Positions 8,810 to 17,567 of a stretch of DNA of 64,000 nt are shown one piece after another. How positions within the stretch are numbered: position 1 is the first letter of the stretch; each line of letters opens with the position of its first letter. Location: assembly GCA_043755435.1 (NCBI GenBank), contig JAYUSZ010000073.1, positions 13,301 through 77,300 of the forward strand, given 5' to 3'. Below the pieces are notes generated by a model, which did not search any database, had not been told where the DNA came from, and worked only from the letters and a program-made list of their open reading frames with translations. A program made the position numbers and the translations under genes. This stretch comes from JANXSF01 sp043755435 (GTDB lineage Bacteria; Acidobacteriota; Terriglobia; Bryobacterales; Bryobacteraceae).

Positions 8810-9630
8810 TCAGTTCTCCGAGGGTGGTTCCACATTGTCAACCACCCAATAAGTCACTGGACCAGTCGTTGATTTCAATTGCAATCCGAACTGGGTTTGC
8901 AAATTGGAAATAAGTAATCCCAGTCCCTCAGTCCCTAATCCCCCGGAAGACTGCCCTCCAGCCCTTCTAGCGTACTCCAACGCGCATCGAAATCGTAGTA
9001 ACCCTTCAATCCGGTTTGGTCCACAACAGGCTGCTTAAGGAACACGGCCAGTGCCATAGCCATTCCCGCCATGGTTGATTTATTCCCAATCATCCGGCCG
9101 TCTCTGTCACTCATCGCCGCCCCTACATAGCCTTCCTTGGCAGGCGGCACCGGTGCTGCCACTTCCTGGATACGCATGCCACTCTTTGCCACCTCAAGAC
9201 CATAGATCCGCTCCTGACGCGTTTCCGTATGCAATCGCAAACGGAACCGGTCCGCCAGCATTTTCCGCATCATCAAGCGAACCCGTTCCTGATTCTCTCT
9301 TGGTGCAAGTGCAGGAAAATCTTCCCCAGGTTTAGCCGATACCGAATAGGATTGGTTCTTCGCCCAATTCGGTAAACCCACCAGCTGCTGCGAAGGGTGT
9401 TTGATCTCATAAGCAAACGCGATCATGAAAAGAAGCATCGTGCGCGAATCGATGTATTGGCCGCCAGGTAAGATCGGCGTGAAGTCCTGGCTACGCATAA
9501 TCCGCGCTGCGTTCTGCGGCACAGCTCGAATGGAAACAACTTCAAAGCCCGGTTCAGAGGGCTGCCCAATTGCAACCGCAGCCAGGAACAAAGCCGCACA
9601 GCCTATCCATTTCCCGAATCCAAAAGCCAT
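8810..9630 (-). pseudogene. TIGR03435-family exported protein, frameshifted near its 3' end
   Basis: From ATG 9630 (MAFGFGKWIGCAALFLAAVA signal) the frame continues through FEVVSIRAVP, GGQYIDSRTMLLFMIAFAYEI, MLADRFRLRLHTETR and VVDQTGLKGYYDFDARW, the TIGR03435 pattern of Solibacter-type paralogs, then stops at 8935. The expected ending is present in another frame beyond that stop: GLGLLISNLQTQFGLQLKS, TTGPVTYWVVDNVEPPSEN, stop at 8810-8812. A one- or two-base indel in roughly 8940-8985, which includes runs of G/C, explains this. Function of the family is unknown. It could be real decay or a sequencing/assembly error. Confidence 0.75.
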
Positions 9631-9927
9631 AGAATTCCCTCCTGGACGAGTAATCAATTTCCATGCTGCACCGCAACAACATGTCAAATTCGCGAACTTT
9701 GCAATTCTTTTTGACAGTCGTTGAGTTGGGAATCAAAGTAGCTTCGCAATAATGCCGGTGCCCAATCAGCTTTCAAAATAACATGATTGCTATCCGGTGT
9801 TTTGCTAACCAAACCAAAAACAATCTTGATTCGATTTCATCCATTGCAGTATCATCAAAGCTGGCTGATTAGGCAGCCCCCGGAAAGCGGGAAGGGTTCA
9901 ACCCACCTCCAACCATATGGAGGATAC

Positions 9928-10998
9928 ATGAGCAAAAAACTCCCCGCCCGTCCCAATCTGGATCATCTTCGAGCGCAAGCAAAGACGCTACTCACCAAAC
10001 TTCGCGATGGCGATCCACAAGCCGCTAAAACTTTTTCTGACCATCTGCCGGAAGCCGCAGCGCTTTCGCCCGGGCAAGTTCGCCAGCGTGGATTCCGTCT
10101 AGCCGACGCACAGTCAGCCATCGCCCGAAAGACCGGATTCGCAGCCTGGCCCAGCCTGGCTCGTCACGTCGACCTTCTTCGCCGCATGGAAGGAACCTGG
10201 ACTTTCCAATCGCTCGAAGTGGATGCCCAAACTATGCCCGCTGCCATGCTTTCCCACTCAATCATGCTGATCGACGGTGACCGCTTTCGCATGGAATCTC
10301 CTGAGGCCACCTATGAGGGAATTTTCACCATCGACGTGGAACCCCAGCCTAATAGGATCGACATCGATTTCATCGAAGGTCCCGAAGCAGGCAATCGCTG
10401 CGAAGGTCTCTTCCAGTTGGATGGCGACCAATTGACGTTCTGTTTAGGTCTCGTGGGTGCCAAGCGGCCGCAGCAGTTCGCAACTACCAAAGGAAGCGGC
10501 CACGCTTTGGAAGTTCTGGTACGCAAAGACTCCGCGCGACCCGCTGGTGTAGAGGGTGGAACGCCGCCATCATTCGTTGAACCCATCCCGGTTCTGGCAA
10601 TTGATCCATCCAGTTTCGATGCTACTCTCACTCCGGCCATCGAAAAGCTTCAAGGTGAATGGGTGCCCTTGGAACTGGTCACCTCCGGCGCACCTTTGCA
10701 AGCGTCTTATCTAACCTTTGGTTCGCGAACTCAAACTGGCCTTGAAACCAAGGTTGTTTTTGGCGGCCAAATAATGCTTCACGCTAAAGTCAGATTTAAC
10801 GAAGCCACAATGCCCATCGAAGTGGATTACTTGAATCTGACAGGGAAGGGAGGGGGCTCAATTTCCCTGGGCCTCTTTCAATGGGATGGCGACGAAGCAG
10901 TGTTTTGCATCGCATCCCCTGGAGCACCTAGGCCCTCGGACTTTAGCTCCAAGAAAGGTGACGGGAGAACGCTGAGTCGTTGGAAGCGGCAAAGTTGA
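9928..10998 (+). CDS. Two-domain TIGR03067 protein with ankyrin-type N-terminal leader
   Basis: 356 residues from ATG 9928, chosen because GGAGG lies 4 bases upstream; the frame is open to 9787 without support. Residues 1-80 (ARPNLDHLRAQAKTLL ... ARKTGFAAWPSLARHVD) form a leader common before ankyrin or TIGR03067 domains in acidobacteria. Residues about 85-200 (RMEGTWTFQSLEVDAQ ... CLGLVGAKRPQQFAT) and 225-356 (KLQGEWVPLELVTSG ... FCIASPGAPRPSDFSS) are two TIGR03067 domains. Their function is unknown. The inter-domain linker is encoded by a stretch also found in the broken copy downstream (see findings). This is the only intact copy of three in the window. Confidence 0.8.
   Translation: MSKKLPARPNLDHLRAQAKTLLTKLRDGDPQAAKTFSDHLPEAAALSPGQVRQRGFRLADAQSAIARKTGFAAWPSLARHVDLLRRMEGTWTFQSLEVDAQTMPAAMLSHSIMLIDGDRFRMESPEATYEGIFTIDVEPQPNRIDIDFIEGPEAGNRCEGLFQLDGDQLTFCLGLVGAKRPQQFATTKGSGHALEVLVRKDSARPAGVEGGTPPSFVEPIPVLAIDPSSFDATLTPAIEKLQGEWVPLELVTSGAPLQASYLTFGSRTQTGLETKVVFGGQIMLHAKVRFNEATMPIEVDYLNLTGKGGGSISLGLFQWDGDEAVFCIASPGAPRPSDFSSKKGDGRTLSRWKRQS
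10531..10575 (+). repeat. Dispersed repeat copy inside the TIGR03067 gene
   Basis: 45 bases shared with 12432-12476 at about 85-90% identity by eye; the common core is GTGGAACGCCGCCATCATT. Here it is read in frame as DSARPAGVEGGTPPSF, in the linker between the two domains. A weaker form (AGGVDGGSPPPVEP when translated) lies at about 15905-15945. Confidence 0.55.
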
Positions 10999-11361
10999 GC
11001 AGCGTTTCTAGTTTCAAAGCAACTCCTGGAAGCGCTTGCCGAAGATTCCAGTCGCAATGATTTCCCGTCAACCTACCAACCGGACGGAATGAAGATTCGC
11101 CGTTAGCCGAACCGGATGAAATACCAGAAATGTGTCCATCGTTCGGCTTGTAAATCCCAAGGGTTTTTATAACGCCTGCGGGCGCTACAAAGTAGGTTAT
11201 TGTTGTTACGTCCGTCGATCCGCTCATGGCGCGAATCGACTGACCGGCCCTCCTCGCATGAATCGCGGCCCTGCGGTGACCATCTTGAGCACATTGGTAA
11301 CCAAATTGCTCGTCTTCTGTCAGAATTGGCCTTGCTGGCGGTTCAATCGAGGAGGTTCATT
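10999..11361. other. Intergenic stretch without a supported gene
   Basis: 363 bases between the TIGR03067 gene and the TTG start of the PEP-CTERM gene. Minus-strand frames here (for example 10943-11227) have no recognisable domain and overlap the TIGR03067 C-terminus, so they were not called. The only clear signal is the ribosome-binding site GGAGG at 11351-11355 for the next gene. Confidence 0.5.
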
Positions 11362-12051
11362 TTGAAATATCTAATTCTTTTCGTTGCACTCATCTCAAGC
11401 CTGCAAGCCACGACGATTGTATCTGGTACCGCGACTCGCGATTACCGTGCTCAAGGAGGATTTGCAAGCGCCCTCAACCAATTCAATTTGACTCTCTCGA
11501 GTGGACCTATCACTCAGGTCTCGGCGTTCCATGACTACGAGATCTGCACTTACCCATGCACATACTGGGCATCGGGCTTTGCCGTTTCCACTTCTCCTTC
11601 GGGAATGGTCGCCCCTGGGGTTGCCTACAACTTCGTGCTGAATGGCGTGACGTACAGCGGCTCGTATAACAACAATTTCAACAACATGCCGAACATAAGC
11701 TTAACTTACGAGGTTCAGTGGATGTTCGGCTTCACCGAGCCGCCTATTCGAGATGCATTTGGCTATTCAATACTGAAGCAGTTTACTGGGACGTTGACCG
11801 CAGTGGTTTCCGGCGTTAGCTATTCCGAAACCTTCGACGGATATGCCAGCATTGGGGCTTATACGCCGCCTGTCATCGGTACTGGGCCCTTCCATATTTA
11901 TACGGACTTTAAGTTCACGCCCAATCCTGTCGAGGTGCCGGAGCCGGCATACCAGTTCATTCCGGGCATGACAGCAATTATTTTGACTGGGCTCTTTCGC
12001 AACAGGGTGCGTGGGGGTGCGTATTCAATGGGGCGGCATCAAAAACGGTGA
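11362..12051 (+). CDS. PEP-CTERM sorted exported protein
   Basis: 229 residues from TTG 11362, chosen because GGAGG ends 6 bases upstream and the following residues form a signal peptide (KYLILFVALISSLQA). The frame extends to 11200 without support. The body is a beta-rich secreted domain without recognised family. Near the C-terminus the sequence VPEP, a hydrophobic run (FIPGMTAIILTGLF) and basic RNRVR match the PEP-CTERM sorting tripartite signal read by exosortase. The tail after RNRVR (GGAYSMGRHQKR) is unusual and overlaps, in another frame, the remnant of a PIN-like gene, so the natural end may have been altered by a rearrangement. A second PEP-CTERM protein lies at 45707-46372. Confidence 0.75.
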   Translation: MKYLILFVALISSLQATTIVSGTATRDYRAQGGFASALNQFNLTLSSGPITQVSAFHDYEICTYPCTYWASGFAVSTSPSGMVAPGVAYNFVLNGVTYSGSYNNNFNNMPNISLTYEVQWMFGFTEPPIRDAFGYSILKQFTGTLTAVVSGVSYSETFDGYASIGAYTPPVIGTGPFHIYTDFKFTPNPVEVPEPAYQFIPGMTAIILTGLFRNRVRGGAYSMGRHQKR

Positions 12052-12202
12052 GTTGCTCAAGTTGATAGCCCGCGAAGCTTTTCATGTCTTCCTGACCGGC
12101 GACAAGAACATGGAAAATCAGCAACGTCTTTCCCAATCGGCCATATCTATTCAATTGAAAGCGCCATCGGCAGCGCACAGCCCGTTGAGGTCAAAACCGT
12201 AA
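12011..12202 (+). pseudogene. C-terminal remnant of a DUF5615 PIN-like protein
   Basis: Frame from GTG 12011 translates to WGGIKNGELLKLIAREAF, then HVFLTGDKNMENQQRLSQSA and ISIQLKAPS. This matches the middle and end of DUF5615 PIN-like proteins, where G-W-x-G-x-x-NGELL, F-D-V-F-L-T-x-D-x-N, QQNL and I-x-V-L-x-A-x-S-N occur in the same order and spacing. The N-terminal half, with the first acidic metal ligands, is missing, so the product cannot be an active nuclease. Such proteins usually pair with a DUF433 antitoxin; none is seen. The start of the remnant lies inside the preceding PEP-CTERM frame. Confidence 0.6.
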
Positions 12203-12350
12203 ATAGAAGTAGGCTTAGGCGGCGCAGTAGTTCGGGTATCGGTTACCTTTGCGAGGCGCCTACGCTGAGGCTCTTTAGCAGTCTCTGGGTCAAACGACCT
12301 ATATAGGGTGGGTTATTTGCTTCAATTGGCGGTCTGCTTCGATAGCTCCC

Positions 12351-12740
12351 GTGAAGTCGTTAGCCTTGATCGGAAGCCCCGGCGACGGTAGAACGCCGGT
12401 TGCGGGAAGTGATGCACACCGCCGCGCAGATTCCGCGCGTCCCGCCCGTGTCGACCGTGGAACGCCGCCATCATTTATGGCTCGCAAACTCATACTGGCC
12501 TTGAAACCAATGTTGTTCTTGGCGGCCAAATAATGCTTCACTCGCAAAGTCAGATTCAACGAAGCCACACTGCCCATCGAAGTGGATTACTTGAATCTGC
12601 CAAAGAAAGGAAATGGTTCAATTTCCCTGAGCCTCTTTCAATGGGATTTCGGCGAAGCAGTCTTTTGCGCCGCATCCACCTGAGCACCCAAGACCCTCAG
12701 ACTTTAGCTCTAAGCGTTGGAAGGCGGAGAAGTTGAACAA
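12351..12740 (+). pseudogene. Broken second copy of the TIGR03067 gene
   Basis: From about 12480 the DNA runs parallel to 10720-10998 of the intact gene: the stretch encoding GLETKVVFGGQIMLHAKV is followed by one encoding PIEVDYLNL and one encoding SISL-LFQWD. By eye identity is about 85%. Stops and indels break the frame (TAA after GGCCAAA at about 12530; TGA after GCATCCACC). The upstream part carries a repeat copy (12432-12476), preceded by GC-rich sequence that does not match the intact gene, so the 5' portion has been replaced. No coding potential remains. Confidence 0.75.
12432..12476 (+). repeat. Dispersed repeat copy in the broken TIGR03067 region
   Basis: Second copy of the 45-base element at 10531-10575, with the same GTGGAACGCCGCCATCATT core; differences cluster in the first half. 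It is preceded at 12371-12420 by a related GC-rich motif (GACGGTAGAACGCCGG), suggesting a longer or doubled unit here. Confidence 0.5.
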
Positions 12741-12948
12741 TCCATTCGTGTTTAGTCCAACTACACTGGTCAAGAGATTCCAATTCGATTTGCTAGAGTC
12801 CCTGGGAGCAGGAATCGTCATCTCTTGCTTCATATTCCACAAATAGGTGGTTGAAGCAGTCGACGAAAGCGTTGGACGAGCCTGTTGCTGAAAGTTGCAG
12901 AATCGCGACTGGTAACATCCGCCGATCCAAAAACTCAGCTTGAGGGCA

Positions 12949-13824
12949 TCAAGTCGTAAACAGCGTAATCACTAGTAATGCAAATCGATAGCCCAAAAAG
13001 CAGGCGACTACGGCAATGGTAAGCAATGCCGCTTTTATTGCTCGAACAAGGGGCCTTTCTCCATAGACAGTGCCTACCGCCGCGAAAAGGTATACGCCGC
13101 AGACGGCGACCTGAACCATTGACAATGCGTGATCGAATCTCTCTGATTTCAGTCCGATTCCACCGGTTAGTAGGTCAGCCCCAACCACCACTGACGCCAG
13201 GCAAAAGACTAACAAGAGAAATGTATAGAAGTGAAGCGAAAACACAATGTGACCAACAAACGGCAGTCGCCTCCGAAAGAAGATCGTCGGCAAGAACAGA
13301 CCGAATGGCAAGACCATCAATATGATGAGCGATTTGGCATTCAGTGCTACAGCCCGGTCGAAAAGCGGGGTGTATTGTTCCAGTGACATAGCTTTCGTGT
13401 TTATCCGGTAAGCGACCAAGGGCTGGGCTAGGCCACTCCAAAACTGATCGTGTAAGTGCATATAAAGCGATGTCGAGAATACGTTCGTGCCAATTAGCGA
13501 TTGCGTTGCGAAAAACAGCACATTAGCCACCAGGAATAGTTGAAGCGGCAGTGTGAAAGGCTTTCGCTGGCCTCGCAGATAAGCCAATGTCAACGAACCA
13601 GGGTGCGCAATCAGGCAGCGAAAGCTTCGGACCATCGGTCCATCCAAGTTGGTGCACGCTGTTGCTATCTGGCCAATAAACCCACGCAGCTTTAAGTCAC
13701 GGTGCTGAATCGGGCACTCGCCGCAGTTCGAACAGTAGTTCGTCAAGATGCTACGGTTGCATGTGGGGCAGTTCCACGATTCTGCAACCTTCGCTGCTTT
13801 GGACTTCTTCGGTGGCCGGCTCAT
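12949..13824 (-). CDS. DUF3667-like membrane protein with N-terminal zinc ribbon
   Basis: 291 residues. It begins with two Cys pairs, NCPTCNRSILTNYCSNCGE (residues about 18-36), then RDLKLRGFIGQIATACTNLD and LTLAYLRGQRKPFTLPLQLF, the typical DUF3667 opening in which a zinc ribbon precedes a FLxPxQLF-type membrane entry. Four or five hydrophobic helices follow. The function of DUF3667 proteins is not known; they are inner-membrane proteins often found alone. No operon partner is apparent. Confidence 0.82.
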   Translation of the reverse strand: MSRPPKKSKAAKVAESWNCPTCNRSILTNYCSNCGECPIQHRDLKLRGFIGQIATACTNLDGPMVRSFRCLIAHPGSLTLAYLRGQRKPFTLPLQLFLVANVLFFATQSLIGTNVFSTSLYMHLHDQFWSGLAQPLVAYRINTKAMSLEQYTPLFDRAVALNAKSLIILMVLPFGLFLPTIFFRRRLPFVGHIVFSLHFYTFLLLVFCLASVVVGADLLTGGIGLKSERFDHALSMVQVAVCGVYLFAAVGTVYGERPLVRAIKAALLTIAVVACFLGYRFALLVITLFTT

Positions 13825-14054
13825 GCTTGACTCACTGGGTGACGATTTAAGATTTGATTTTCACACATTTCACCAATCTCAAGAAAGCACTCTCGTACTT
13901 TAGCATCGCCGCTTTTCCTTTGATAAGGTTTGCCGTTTCAGTGTCTATGAGTGGTTATTCGCGATGGGCATTCACGGGGGAGTAAATCGTTCGCCTCCCG
14001 CTTTAGAAACGAGTTGCTAACCGCTGGCATTGCATAATTCAAGAGGCTGTCCGA

Positions 14055-15506
14055 CTAGTTGGGTGCGACGCATTCGGTTGCCGGCTTCAGCTTTGGATCG
14101 TCGAGGGAGAGTTTGTAAATGATCTGGTTGTAATCGTACAGAGGAGTCGGTCGCGCGTCATTGATAAACGTTGCTGTATAGGTTCCCTCGAAATAGATCA
14201 CTCGACCCCTATCCTTGTCGAAAAAGGGGTGGTGCACAACGTTGTAGAAGTTGTACTTTTCGTGGCTCACAATCTTCTTGGCGCACTGCCATGGCCCTTC
14301 TGGAGCCTTTGCTTCGGAGTAGTACACGTTGCCCCACGCGCCAGCGATCATGATCCACCGTTTACGATATTCGTTCCATGCGATTGATCCCATCGCGAAA
14401 TCGCCTGGCTTACCGGTGTCAACGTCGATGAACGGGAACTGTGCTGCTTTCGGTGCCAGCTTCCCGCTTGCGATAAGCTTCCTTTCCTCTTCGGCACCGT
14501 CGACAAACGGGAGCCCCGGTTTCCAACCGCATCCAGTCTCATCGCAGGCGTAGGACTCGTAGGCGAGGGCATCCTGGATGGCTCTCCAGTTGTCTGGCAC
14601 GCGATAGTTAGGATACAGATACCAAAATGCACGCCCGCCCTCCTCCACACGTACGGGATGGGAAGATCGGTGCTCTCGGTCCGGCGGATGTTGGGCTAGC
14701 GGACGGAATACCCCGTTCTTGTCGTCGAACACAGCCACGCCGCGCTCCTCGACAGGTTTCTTCTTGTCCACACGGGTATAAGTTGCTACCAGCCGATCCC
14801 GCCCTTGTGGGTCGCGGACGATCATTAGGCCCTCCAGCCACACCAATCCTGGTCGGTCGAGGGGCAGCATAGGTCTGGTGAATCCATTGGGGTTGATGAA
14901 ATACTCCAGGTTGATTCCGCTCTCTGGATCGAGTCCACCCGCGTTCGGAGGCATTGAGGTCGCCCCAGTAACGTTGAAGTTCATTTTCGCGGGTCCAAAC
15001 GTGTCCCCCCAAAACCAATAAATTTTCCCTAGATATGGGATTGCGATCACGGTGTCCTGCCCGGTAACTTTCGCATTTAAATTTGGCCTGTGTATCGGTA
15101 CGGAAATGCCCGCCGCAACGCTATCCTCGTAGATCCCCGCTCCGGTAATGCGATAAAGCCTTTCAGCAATGTTCTCCCGGACGACCCTCAGTTCCGCGCG
15201 GCCACCAGGCTTCACCGCGAGGATTATTCCGGCTTCATCGAATACCTTCGCTTCAAACCGGTACCCATGACTGCTTACATGGAAGAACACTTCCTGTCCC
15301 ATCGCCCAAGCATCGGAAATTGAAACAACGCCATTGCTGTCGCTGTACCAAGCCCGCCGGTTGGAGCATCGCATTTCAACCAATGGCACGCCGCGCCCGC
15401 TTTGGCTGTCGACAATTCGGATCACGAAGGGTCTATCAGTAGCCAGTGCTACTGATACTACGAAGAACAGAGTCTCGCAACGAATAGTCGTAATATTACC
15501 TCTCAT
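14055..15506 (-). CDS. Exported beta-propeller-like protein (DUF4185-like), function unknown
   Basis: About 483 residues from ATG 15506, the start that places the hydrophobic stretch TLFFVVSVALA near the N-terminus; the frame is open to 15563. Residues about 30-110 look like a regulatory beta-sandwich (FVIRIVDSQSGRGVPLVEM). The remainder contains KIYWFWGDTFGPAKMNF, LVWLEGLMIV, GSIAWNEYRKRWIMIAGAWG and YFEGTYTATF, resembling five-bladed propeller proteins annotated DUF4185 or glycoside-hydrolase-like. Catalytic residues cannot be assigned. It stands alone, flanked by about 230 bases of non-coding DNA on each side. Confidence 0.7.
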   Translation of the reverse strand: MRGNITTIRCETLFFVVSVALATDRPFVIRIVDSQSGRGVPLVEMRCSNRRAWYSDSNGVVSISDAWAMGQEVFFHVSSHGYRFEAKVFDEAGIILAVKPGGRAELRVVRENIAERLYRITGAGIYEDSVAAGISVPIHRPNLNAKVTGQDTVIAIPYLGKIYWFWGDTFGPAKMNFNVTGATSMPPNAGGLDPESGINLEYFINPNGFTRPMLPLDRPGLVWLEGLMIVRDPQGRDRLVATYTRVDKKKPVEERGVAVFDDKNGVFRPLAQHPPDREHRSSHPVRVEEGGRAFWYLYPNYRVPDNWRAIQDALAYESYACDETGCGWKPGLPFVDGAEEERKLIASGKLAPKAAQFPFIDVDTGKPGDFAMGSIAWNEYRKRWIMIAGAWGNVYYSEAKAPEGPWQCAKKIVSHEKYNFYNVVHHPFFDKDRGRVIYFEGTYTATFINDARPTPLYDYNQIIYKLSLDDPKLKPATECVAPN

Positions 15507-15734
15507 ATGTATGGTTTGTAGACTGAAAATTCCGAATCGGCGGAGAATAACCACCGAATACACACAGGATGACTGGCCAACACAACCGCACCTAACAAAT
15601 ATCTAATTCTAATTGATTAGGATAAATCTGAAGTTAAAAAGTCCAACATATTCAATGCTATAGCCACTTCAGTTGATTCGATTCCTTCTCGGCGGTTCAA
15701 AACACCAAGGTAAAACTATTCTAGAAGAACCTCA

Positions 15735-15905
15735 ATGAAGCAAGCAAGCCAACAAGCTGCAGAATACGCGGCATTCGAACAACTCCGCGCCGCCTACGCA
15801 GGTGCCCAGATCTTCCTACCCCCCCGTCGCCAATCCTGCGTCAGCCTCCTTGATGGATCTGCCACTCCCATCTACTCCCAATGATTCCGTGGCTGGGATT
15901 TGACG
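15735..15905 (+). pseudogene. Truncated copy of the start of the primase-like gene at 18800
   Basis: ATG 15735 opens a 49-codon frame (KQASQQAAEYAAFEQLRAAY ... RRQSCVSLLDGSATPIYSQ, stop 15882-15884). It matches the first 50 residues of the gene at 18800 (KQASQHPAEPSAFEQLLAS ... SRQSYASLPGGSATPVYSEQ). The DNA stays similar past the nonsense codon (FRGW is still encoded) up to about 15905, and about 35 bases upstream of both ATGs are also alike (ending ACCTCAATG). Beyond 15905 the sequence switches to a TIGR03067 fragment. Confidence 0.8.
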
Positions 15906-16160
15906 CGGGCGGAGTTGACGGTGGATCACCGCCACCCGTTGAACCGGCGATTCAAGCATTCTATCCATCCGTTTTTTGCGGCCAAATATTGCTTTCACGT
16001 CCGGGAAGGGAACTCGCTCAATTTTCGCCAGGCCTCCTTTCAATGGGATGGCGACGACGCAGTCTTTTGCATCGCCCTCCCTGGAGCACCACGACCCTCA
16101 GACTCTAGCTCTTAGAAAGGTGACAGAAAAACGCTGAGTCGTTGGAGCGGAAAAGTTGAG
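15905..16160 (+). pseudogene. Third, fragmentary TIGR03067 copy
   Basis: The frame read from about 15900 to 16115 ends in SLNFRQASFQWDGDDAVFC, then IALPGAPRPSDSSS, matching the end of the intact protein (SISLGLFQWDGDEAVFC, IASPGAPRPSDFSS). After the TAG the DNA still encodes the original tail in the same register (KGD-KTLSRW), so a Lys codon has become a stop. Only the C-terminal 70 or so residues are recognisable, and the upstream part is joined to the primase-like fragment. Confidence 0.75.
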
Positions 16161-16347
16161 CCGCATTAAGCCCGGACAAATGATTCAAGATACCCAACCT
16201 CGAATGAGGTGTTCATATGATCTTCAATAGGGAAATCAAAAGTGACTCTGCTTTAATCGCTCCACGAATTGACCAGTGACGGCTGGATCATGACGGTGTT
16301 ACGCCAATTGAGTAAAATTGCACCGTTCTGTGCCTGAACGAAAATTC

Positions 16348-16375
16348 GCCGGGGATGAGCCGGTAGTTCCCCGGC
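16348..16375. other. GC-rich hairpin
   Basis: GCCGGGGA (16348-16355) and TCCCCGGC (16368-16375) are perfectly complementary around a 12-base loop. A TTTTTT run follows only 15 bases later, which is too far for a standard intrinsic terminator. It lies about 80 bases upstream of the exported protein at 16453 and could be a small structured leader or a repeat remnant. Confidence 0.35.
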
Positions 16376-16452
16376 ATATCTGGACTTTGTTTTTTCGGGA
16401 AATAGAATTTCTCATGGCACTTTTGGGCAGGAATCCTCGCCTATAGGTATAG

Positions 16453-17544
16453 ATGCCTCTTCTTCGCAATTTTCCGCTTCACCGCTTTATTGCTTCGCTG
16501 TCGTTTCTGCCGATAATGCTTGGTGCGCCGTCGCAGTTTAAAGCGGAGCCCAATCGAATCGAGCGAGGTAAGAGCGCGGCGGTCACCATTTCGGAAATTT
16601 CGGACACGGCTTGTGTCCTCAAGGAGGTGACAGTCGAATCGCCCGCATCTGGAATCTCAGTCAGCAAGATTGGAGCGTCCGAGGATGGGTGCAAGCTTTC
16701 CATTCAAGTTCTGATTGGAAGTGGCGCGGCCTTTGGAGCGGTCAACCTGCCAATCACGAAGACGCCTGCCGGAGGTGGGTCCGCTGTTTTGATCACCTCG
16801 ATTCCTCTTGAGGTCACCGCCATTTTACCGGAACCGATCCCGCCAGGCCTTTCGCCTGGAGTGGACGTCACTTGGGACATTCTGCCTTATCGTGAGACAG
16901 CCGATACTTTTGGGCGTAAGGTAGCCTCTCAATATTTCGCGGTGAATATCAAACTGGGTAACAATTCGGCCTATCCGATTCAGTTGGCCGGGTTTGGGTT
17001 TGACCTCAACAACCTGCTGAAATCCAAAGATGGAAAGAAACTGCCGCCTGCTCCGTCTCCGAACTCACCATACCATGTCACCCGATCGACGATTGAGCGA
17101 GATCGTGAAGTTGGGGGGCGAGCGATCTTCCTCAATAGCTTAACTGCGGCACTCGGTGTGTACTCCGTTGCAGGGGGGTTCTTCGGAACCGGACATGGGG
17201 GGGTGGCGAATGCTGCAAACGCAGCGGCGAAGGACCGTTACGCCTTGTTCCTGGCACTGGGAAATCCTGTGGCCGCTGGATTTGGCTTGATTGTGCCAGA
17301 CAAGACGATTCGTCACCTGATTGCGCTTGACACTCGGGCGTTTCGAGACAATCAGATCATATCTAACAACACGCACCAGCACATTCTGACATTCATCAGC
17401 CGTGATCTGGTCGAGTGTCGGCATACAAAGATCTGCACAGAGTTAAAGGACCCAGCCGGCTGGGAAGGCACACTCACGCGAATTCCTTACAACATGAGGC
17501 GCTTCGATCCGAATGCAATTAAGGCGGGGCTGGGAAATCTGTAA
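16453..17544 (+). CDS. Exported protein of unknown function, first of a pair
   Basis: 363 residues with a signal peptide (FIASLSFLPIMLGAPSQ). Residues about 30-130 look like an Ig-like beta domain (EPNRIERGKSAAVTISEIS, VTVESPASGISVSKI). Residues 145-200 carry VDVTWDILPYRETADTFGRK and FAVNIKLGNNSAYPIQLAGF, phrases I associate with acidobacterial exported proteins but cannot name. A Gly/Ala-rich hydrophobic segment (about 225-265) may be a membrane or glycine-zipper part. The next gene begins 23 bases after the stop and encodes Ig-like repeats, so the two probably act together. Confidence 0.7.
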   Translation: MPLLRNFPLHRFIASLSFLPIMLGAPSQFKAEPNRIERGKSAAVTISEISDTACVLKEVTVESPASGISVSKIGASEDGCKLSIQVLIGSGAAFGAVNLPITKTPAGGGSAVLITSIPLEVTAILPEPIPPGLSPGVDVTWDILPYRETADTFGRKVASQYFAVNIKLGNNSAYPIQLAGFGFDLNNLLKSKDGKKLPPAPSPNSPYHVTRSTIERDREVGGRAIFLNSLTAALGVYSVAGGFFGTGHGGVANAANAAAKDRYALFLALGNPVAAGFGLIVPDKTIRHLIALDTRAFRDNQIISNNTHQHILTFISRDLVECRHTKICTELKDPAGWEGTLTRIPYNMRRFDPNAIKAGLGNL

Positions 17545-17567
17545 TTATTGGGCAGGAAATTCAGTAT

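Noticed and set aside
10943..11227. 94-codon minus-strand frame overlapping the end of the TIGR03067 gene
   Set aside because: Contains TYFVAPAGVIKT, which briefly suggested an Ig-like exported protein, but there is no signal peptide and it lies antisense to a conserved domain.
14608..15018. RPTRAGSAGS-like translation in a shadow frame of the propeller-like gene, similar in look to the DSARPAG repeat
   Set aside because: The DNA does not carry the GTGGAACGCCGCC core; the resemblance is only in translation.
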